This document shows positions 57,460 through 64,000 of a stretch of 64,000 nt of DNA, piece by piece (position 1 is the first letter of the stretch; every line of letters begins with the position of its first letter). The notes below the pieces were generated by a model. The model did no database searches. It was not told the origin of the DNA and worked only from the letters and a program-made list of their open reading frames with translations. This stretch comes from Gnomoniopsis sp. IMI 355080 (lineage: Eukaryota; Ascomycota; Sordariomycetes; Diaporthales; Gnomoniaceae): positions 87,250 through 151,249 of the forward strand of contig JAPEVC010000073.1 in NCBI GenBank assembly GCA_027946555.1, written 5' to 3'. The translations under genes were made by a program, and so were the position numbers.

Positions 57460-57984
57460 TTGGGCTCTTCTTAGGGTTTCAAGTAATTCTCATGTGCGAG
57501 GTCTTGCCAACATTCATTACCACAATTCGAATGATCATTGAATGTCCGTTGATTGTACAAGGCTTGAATGGGCCTGAAACTTTTCCAGGCTATCCCTTGG
57601 TATGACCATGAGGTCTTATTTCAAATGAGCTGCTGATCATAAATACCTTCAAGCTCATAAACCTATGTTGTAGTCAAATACTGGACTGTATGTGAAGCAG
57701 AAATGAGTACCTAGGTACGGGCAAGTATGTTGCGAGTCCTATTGTTTGAGGCTGCCTTCCTCCTTGGACCGATGTTTAGAGCAGGGACAAAAGCACGAAA
57801 ATAGGCTGATTATTTTTTGGACATGTAATTAAAAAGAAATTCTCATTGTACAAAACTATGCTGTTCCATGGGCAATAAAGCAATTGTGCGTATGACACTC
57901 AAAAACCACCGCTTCCACGTGATTGAAAATAGCTGTATTTCCCAAAAGTGGCAAAAAATAACTTGGAAGCCCTATCCTGCTAAT
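57460..57984. other. convergent intergenic spacer
   Basis: 0.5 kb of AT-rich 3' flanks. TACCTAGGTA lies at 57708-57717. No gene. Confidence 0.5.
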
Positions 57985-59073
57985 TTACCATGGCAAACCA
58001 AGGCCTAAAATCGTAAACAGAACAAGAGACATGGTAGAAACACGATATGCACCTATGGCTCCGCTGCTGGGTGAGCTGGTCGGATCAGAGGTCGAACTTC
58101 CCGTACCTGACGTTCCATTCGTCGGAGTTCCAGTAGTCGAATTGTCGTTCGGGTTACTGCTTTCTTCGCTGAATGTATCGGGTCGGATGCAGTTCAGTTC
58201 AACAACGTTCGATCCGTCGTCTGAAATGAATGCAAGGAGGACTGGCCAAATGTTGGTGGAGGCCGAATTCCACAATGTCAAATTTCCTCGATCGCTGGTT
58301 GGATCTGCACCCTGCATATAGAAGGTTGGGTCGGTAGAATTGTATTCGAGAGCTAAGTGTTTTGTGTCAGGCTTTGTTCAGATATTCAGTGCAAAAAGGA
58401 AGCAGCAATTTTTGTTTTTACTTACTGCTGGATGACCCTTCCCAAGAGTCGCCCGCTTGGCTCATACAGCTTTGCGGCAAGGCTGGGGCAGAACCACAGT
58501 GACGGCCATACTTGCCTCCCGCAGCCATCAGGTCAGAAATGCACTGCTCGGACAGCATGTCGTCACATCCTGCCCCAGATTGGGAGGAGCGTCCTTTTGC
58601 TGCGTCACTGATATTGGTGGACAACGCCGACCAAACCGAGTAACAGATGGTGGTGTTGGATGAAGGAACCTCTGCCTCTCCAACCAGTGAAAGAATGGAG
58701 ATCGTGGAGTATTCGTCCTTGCTATTGTCCATCAGGTCCGACTCTGACGCATTTGTGAGGGGGACATCTGCTGTGACGTTCAGTTGCAGGCTGTACGTGC
58801 CGCTATTGCTCGTAGAGCTGGGGAGATATTAGCACAAACTGAGCCGACTGACAACTATCAAGAGCTTTGAAAAGCAACCCACAAGTTGATTGAGCCCGTA
58901 GCATTAGGCTGTGAGACAAGATCACGGAAGATGGAGCCCGGAATGCCCCAAACCCCACTGGCCGAATCAAGACCTCCTAAAACGGAGTATGTTGAGCCCA
59001 ACGCATAGGGAGCCGTGGCGAGAATGGCGAGAAGAGCAAGTGGGGCAGGTATCAAGGTCGAGAATTGAGCCAT
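57985..59073 (-). CDS. secreted GPI-type hypothetical protein
   Basis: Coding segments are 59073-58883, 58817-58426 and 58352-57985, giving 316 residues with two introns. A signal peptide (LALLAILATAPYALG) begins the protein. A Ser/Thr/Asn-rich ectodomain with many N-glycosylation sequons follows, with five Cys residues concentrated in CDDMLSEQCISD and nearby. A Ser/Thr/Pro-rich stalk (TGTPTNGTSGTGSSTSDPTSS) and a C-terminal hydrophobic segment (TMSLVLFTILGLGLPW) form a classic GPI signal. I do not recognise the ectodomain family. It is probably a cell-wall surface glycoprotein. The first donor (GTGGGT) was chosen because it alone keeps frame into STSNSGTYSLQLNV. Confidence 0.78.
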
Positions 59074-62000
59074 GTTTACTTGTAAGGAGTCGATGTATGA
59101 GATCGCTTTGGTAATTCTAGTATTGAGTTCGGTTGTGCACTTCCGGCATTTGTAAGAAAGCGAAGATTGAAGATAATATTTACCTTGGAACCCACCACAT
59201 ATACTAGACGAGATCTAAAGATGAAGTCAAAATACGGAACAGACGCCGTCTGCCCTATTTGGGCCGTCCATCCTGTAGCACGAGATTTTGCCGCCGCCTA
59301 ATAAGACACAGGTAAGCTGACATGATTGTAAAGTGCGCACAGCCTATAAGATTACTACACAGCACGGCGTGTTGGGACTCGTTGCCTTCAGGAGCTTGCC
59401 TGTCTAGGGCTGAGAAGCCACACCTCTTGGCAGCTGACGAGATTTGGACTGGCTACCTACTGAAGATTGTCCTCAAGCGCTATGAACACTGAACAATCTG
59501 AAGTAGGCAAATAGTAGCTCATCATCCGCAGCATCGCTGCGCCCCTAGCTTATCTCAGACCACATTCTCCGTTGAAGCGTTTTATCAAGAGCAGCAGCTT
59601 CTGGAAGGATTGCCTTTCTAGTTCACACTGCCACCGACCTGACATCCATCCCTTCATTGTTTAAAGTGTGCCAAGTATCAAAATGAGACGCTGCACAAAA
59701 GATCGGTCAGACAGTGGCATCGTGATCTGCCACAGTCACATTACATTCCCCACCCTATTATTGTATCGCCACAAATGGATGTTATAGCTAATGGCTGGGC
59801 TAAAATTACACAAATGACGTTTAATTGACTCTTGTCCAGCACGGGAGTTGAGTGCTTCTGGGCAGCTTATTAGCTTTCCACTTTGACGAACGACCTCGGG
59901 AACGTCATACGTGTTGTATCCAAGGCTCGTGATTTTCGAACCAGAGGATCTTGGACCACAGCCCCCCCAGAGCCCCCTTTCAAAAACCCTCCTGTGAAGG
60001 CTACGTTGCTGCCTTGTAGATGTGTACAAAAAAATCCTTGGCCCTTTAGGAGAAAGTAAACAAGAAGACATGAGGAGGTAGTGGGTCTTGACTGAATTAG
60101 AACGGCTTGGCTACAAGATTGTCGGGACGTCTCATGAGTGTACAAATCAGGTAAGTACAGATTTTCAAGCGCGGATGTCCGAGTCAATTCACAGCCCTAG
60201 CTATACATAGTAGCATTCTTAACGAACGGCATATAATGCGGCTGAGAAAGAAAGAAAATAATGGAAAAGCCCTTGAGTGAGACCAGAATGGCAGGTGGAT
60301 CAGGGGCTGTGGCGTCGGCTGGGGCCCCCTCGGCTGACTCGGTCCAGGGGCCTTTGAAGAAGGTGGAGCGGGTGCAACATTTCCCCATCTTATTAGCCTG
60401 GAGATTCACACAAGTGGGCGGGCAGACAAGCAGACAGGGTAGCTCGACACACGGAGAAACAGCATAATTCTGATCCCCAGGCAGCCCAGGCAACCCCACG
60501 CTTACCAGATCTCCGCCATGTGTGGTACGGGACATCCGTGTGACGGCGGCATTGCATAGGGTACCTGAGGTACTATGTTAGGTATCTAGATAATGCGGGC
60601 CGTTAACGCCACCTTGGCACCGTTGGCGATTGCGCGCCGGGGAAGCCAGAGTTTGGTGATGGAGCGTGAAAGCTGTCAACTAATATAGTGTGACAAGCGC
60701 TGGTGATGCACGCAGGGATTCCCTCCAGCGGTAATAACGGTCGTTCACAGACGCATTGGCAATGCAGTGCGGTGCCGTTACATCTCTTCATACATAGTAG
60801 TACCTTATCGGAAGCATGACACGGCCTGGTGCTCCTGTTCCTGTCCTTGTCATATCATCTCTGTCCATGCGAGTCTCGTCATCAGGCCATGAGAGCACTG
60901 AATGGAGGAAGAAGCCTTGTCCGGGGCCGCTTGATGACCATTGGGACGGACTCACCGAGCGAGGACCCTCCTTTTCCGAGGCGAAGAATCATTTGCAGGA
61001 CTGGACCGCTGCACCAGAAATTCTCCGGGAAGCACATCATGGGCAGGGAGCCTGTTTGCTCATCTTGTTCGTGCTTGTGGCTGCTGCGCAATGGATACGC
61101 CGTTTCCTTGGAGCACTGTATGTACAGTAGGCACATGGTAGATTGGTCAAAGAATGACACTGTCCGTGTTTCCAGCTACCCGGTTCGGCCCAGTCGATCA
61201 GCAGATCAAGCCGATCTGGTCTGTTGATCCGGAACACATCAGCGCGGTGGTTCGGTCGATCCGGGGATGAACGTTCGGGCAGAACACTGCCTAAAAATGT
61301 TTTGAAACATCTGCGGGTAGGTGACGTTTTTCTTTTTTTCAAAATTGTGGAAAAAGATGAGACGAAAAGCTGCTTTTTGGCGGCCTCGTGCCCTCCTATT
61401 CCCGAGTGCGCCCCCCCCCCCCCTGGGGAGAAGCATGTTTGGATGACGCTGCGAGCTGACGATGCGAGGAGGTTCTTGGCATCGGCAACGTTTGGAGCTT
61501 TCGCAACAGTGAGCCTCCCATTCGTAGACTCGACAGGAGGGCAGCGTAGGCAGACTCGGGGGCTCAGATCAGCAAACTGCACGGTGCGGCACGCGAGCCG
61601 CATAGCCATTGGCTGCCAGGTGCAGAACGCCATTGTTTCGAAACACTGGCTGGTAGCGGTGACGCTCCTGGGCATGTTTCAGGTTCAATCACCCCACTCA
61701 CTCGAACTGTGCGTGTGTGCTCGTCCAAGGCCACCCGGTTTTGCCTTGGGCAGAGAGAATTGCCTGGGTATTGCCAAAGGATGGGGTCCCCAGCTGGTGA
61801 TGAATGCAATGATCCTCCTGAGATCAAAGTTAACCCTGTCGCCTCGTTTCCCCATTCTCTTCCACTCCGAGCCGCCTCGGTTGGTCGTTGCAGCGCCAGC
61901 TCATCTTGCTTCGTTGCCGAAGAGGTAGTAAACCCAAAATTCTCGCAAAAGCTCTCGCGAACTTACTCATTGCTTGTCCACAACTCATTTCCCTTTCTCC

Positions 62001-62375
62001 TGCCAGCTGGTCTGTACGGCGACACCTTAGCTATTCGCACTGCGACGCGACCTGCTGCAATCTCGTTGCCCACAAGCGCACGGAGGACACAATCTTTTGA
62101 TAGCTGTGGGGGCCATAATAACTCGCTGGTCTGAGTGGTCCTCTTCTGGCGTCCGACTCTTCCTTCAATTGAGCTTGCGTACCCGAAAATCACGCGCGCT
62201 CGCGTTACGATTCTGCTGCTGCTGCTGCTTGGAGGTTTCCCCTCGAATCATCCGGGCCCCGAGCGCCCACCCGACCGTCACACTCAACCGGCCTCGCTGG
62301 CGGTCGACAATTGCCACTATCACCTTGTTTTTTTCTTCTAGGATTAATTAAACTCCAGCCCGCTAGACTTTGCCC
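59074..62375. other. gene-poor stretch of 3.3 kb, partly the long leader of the C2H2 gene
   Basis: No supported gene. The right third (from about 61.6 kb) is CT-rich and leads into the zinc-finger gene, fitting a long 5' leader typical of fungal regulators. A 13-C run lies at 61411-61423. Open frames in this stretch lack domains. Confidence 0.45.
61411..61423. repeat. poly-C tract (13 nt)
   Basis: Thirteen consecutive C residues upstream of the C2H2 gene. Simple homopolymer. Confidence 0.9.
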
Positions 62376-64000
62376 ATGGAGAATCAGCAAGGTCCCTCGC
62401 GGGACAGCTGTGATAGCTTGGCCCTGGCCCGGAAACATGTCCGGGCCCTGACGGAGGGAGGACTGTCGCGAGAGGCATTGCTTCGCGCACTTTTAGAGCA
62501 GGAGGAGGCCAATAGCAGCTTGCCTCCCCTTCCGTCTCAAGGCGCTTCTCAGACACAGTTCAAGAAGTCATCGCCTCTATCACGGACGCTATCACTATCT
62601 CAGCCCAAGTCTCGTTCTCAATGGTCTTCCTCATCAAATGGTCAGTAGTATTCCCACCGTCATCCCAATTTTTTCTTTTCCATCGCGATCGGATTCATCT
62701 GTTCTTTTAGCGCACACCGTAGACTGATCATTTCCAGGACGCTCACGTGAAGAGGATGAGCGACCACCAAGCCCAAGTCAGCTCTCCACGCTATCGGCGG
62801 CCCACTCTGGCACTGGATCCGGCACCGGCTCAAGAGGCAGCTACTTATCAACGCACACCACCGCCACAACGCTCTCATCAAGGTCAAGTACCATTACTCA
62901 ATTTCCGGGTCATGAGCTCGCGGGCAGCAAAGCTGCTTCTGCCAGTACAAGAGCTTACTGGTGCACATCGTGAGTCTCATACACACACACACAAATCATT
63001 CCTGCTAAAGCATGGTTTGACTGGCCCCAACACGTCTGAAGAAGCCTTTCTAATTCCTTGTCACAGATGCGATACTGAATTCAAGCGAAAGTTTGACTGG
63101 AAAAGGCATGAGGATGAGTTTCATGAGCGATACAAGAAGTACCCTTGTCCGGACTGTAATCGTGTGTTCTGGGGAGCAAATACTTTCAACCAGCACCACA
63201 AGACACGCCACAACTGCAAGACGTGCCCTCACGCTGACAAGGTCATCAAATACACGAGAAAAAAGCGAGCGTGGGCTTGCGGGTTTTGCGCCGCTTTCCT
63301 GCCTTCTATGGACCGTTACGTGGACCATATAGGTCTCCACTACGAGTCGGGGAGGACAAAGGCGCATTGGTACCACTCAAACGTCATCTATGGACTTCTT
63401 CACCAGCCTGGCATCAATGCAGAGTGGAAGAATATTATCGGCGCAAGGTTCAGCCATTTTCCCAAGGACCAGCAGCCGCGATATGGATGGGATCCGAAGA
63501 CCACCGGAAGGAAACAGGGCTTCCTGGAGAACGAGACAGCTGGCAACTTACAAGATCTCCTCGAGTTTTTTAACCCAACAAAAGACGATCCAGCTCAAGT
63601 CGCCCGACTGGCATTCGACTTTGCCGAGTTGACACCTGCCAACCAGGTCCCAGCGAACTTTGAGGGCCCTAGGAAAGCTCCACTCCCACCGCCTCCAGCG
63701 CCCAAACGAGAAAAGTCATCGTCATCGTCGAGGAGAAAGCCGAGCGGCCCTCAGAAAGAGCTCGCTCCTACGCCGGCCGTAAAGGAGCGGCCCATCACTC
63801 AGTGGCCCGGCTTCCAGCCCCACGATGTTCCGGACATGCCCAGCGCCAAGACCGTGCCCAGCAATAATAACAACAACAACGATGGCGATGTGCACATGCC
63901 CGACTACGACACCACCGCCATACCGCCGCCTCTATTCTCAAACGCCATGTCGCCGCCTCCGCAGCATTATAGCCACCACCCACCCCCTCCAGGCATCGCC
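62376..64000 (+). CDS. C2H2 zinc-finger protein, truncated by the window edge
   Basis: Exons are 62376-62640, 62738-62969 and 63067 to beyond 64000. At least 476 residues are visible with no stop. The N-terminal 165 residues are Ser-rich and probably disordered after a short helical start (ALARKHVRALTEGGLSREALLRALL). Three zinc-finger-like segments follow: AYWCTSCDTEFKRKFDWKRHEDEFH, whose second Cys lies across the intron; YPCPDCNRVFWGANTFNQHHKTRH; and WACGFCAAFLPSMDRYVDHIGLH. They are followed by TKAHWYHSNVIYGLLHQPGI, a segment common to a family of fungal C2H2 regulators. The tail is Pro/Ser-rich with an Asn run (near 63866). The second intron holds a short AC repeat (62981-62992). Nuclear transcription factor role is inferred, target genes unknown. 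Confidence 0.9.
62981..62992. repeat. AC dinucleotide microsatellite
   Basis: Six AC units within the second intron of the C2H2 gene. Confidence 0.7.

Noticed and set aside
61224..61928. 234-codon plus-strand frame before the C2H2 gene
   Set aside because: The first part is translated from a poly-C run and the rest shows no structure. It is more likely leader or promoter sequence.
1..64000. Transposons, CRISPR arrays, rRNA genes or RIP-degraded repeats
   Set aside because: No terminal repeats, transposase or reverse-transcriptase motifs, spacer arrays or rRNA landmarks were seen by eye. A computed repeat search could still find diverged elements.

Overview
The window is nuclear DNA of a filamentous ascomycete (Pezizomycotina). 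Genes carry short GT-AG introns of about 47-140 nt, many with CTAAC-like branch points and CAG/TAG acceptors. Gene density is about one per 2.5-3 kb, both strands are used at random, and the protein families are typical of saprotrophic or plant-associated fungi: Zn2Cys6 and C2H2 regulators, P450s, MFS permeases, a tannase and GPI-type surface proteins. I assembled exon models by hand and checked reading-frame continuity across every intron quoted. No polyketide synthase, peptide synthetase, intact transposon or CRISPR array was seen.

Layout. 0.8-11.2 kb: a secreted tannase/feruloyl esterase (-), a cAMP-receptor-like GPCR (+), a glycerophosphoinositol permease-like MFS gene interrupted by a one-base frameshift (+), and an AzgA-type purine permease (+). 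11.8-13.3 kb: a tRNA-Arg(ACG) with a 14-nt intron, and a small gene with RNase H1 N-terminal (viroplasmin-like) modules. 14.2-25.4 kb: a four-gene block of amadoriase/sarcosine-oxidase-like flavoenzyme, Zn2Cys6 regulator, Dal5-like permease and a 1340-residue 5-oxoprolinase/hydantoinase. It looks like a self-contained catabolic cluster for a nitrogenous, perhaps cyclic-amide, compound. 25.4-46.9 kb: mostly unlinked genes (DUF1993 protein, aldo-keto reductase, HAD phosphatase of the CECR5 type, amino-acid permease, a membrane-anchored unknown, a divergent P450, an RCC1 protein and a GH76 mannosidase), separated by gene-poor stretches of up to 2.7 kb.

47.0-57.5 kb: a second metabolic neighbourhood with a CYP52-like P450, class II aldolase, class IV (branched-chain-like) aminotransferase, SAM methyltransferase, DUF1330-like protein and a strikingly bacterial-looking RutA pyrimidine oxygenase. 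No known backbone enzyme is present, so the block is either a small-molecule catabolic cluster or an undescribed tailoring-only pathway. 57.9-64 kb: a GPI-type secreted protein, then a gene-poor 3.3 kb, then a C2H2 zinc-finger gene running off the right edge.

The two clusters (14.2-25.4 kb and 47.0-57.5 kb) are the best candidates for undescribed systems. Their pathway assignments are inferences from gene content and have not been shown by any experiment or database search.
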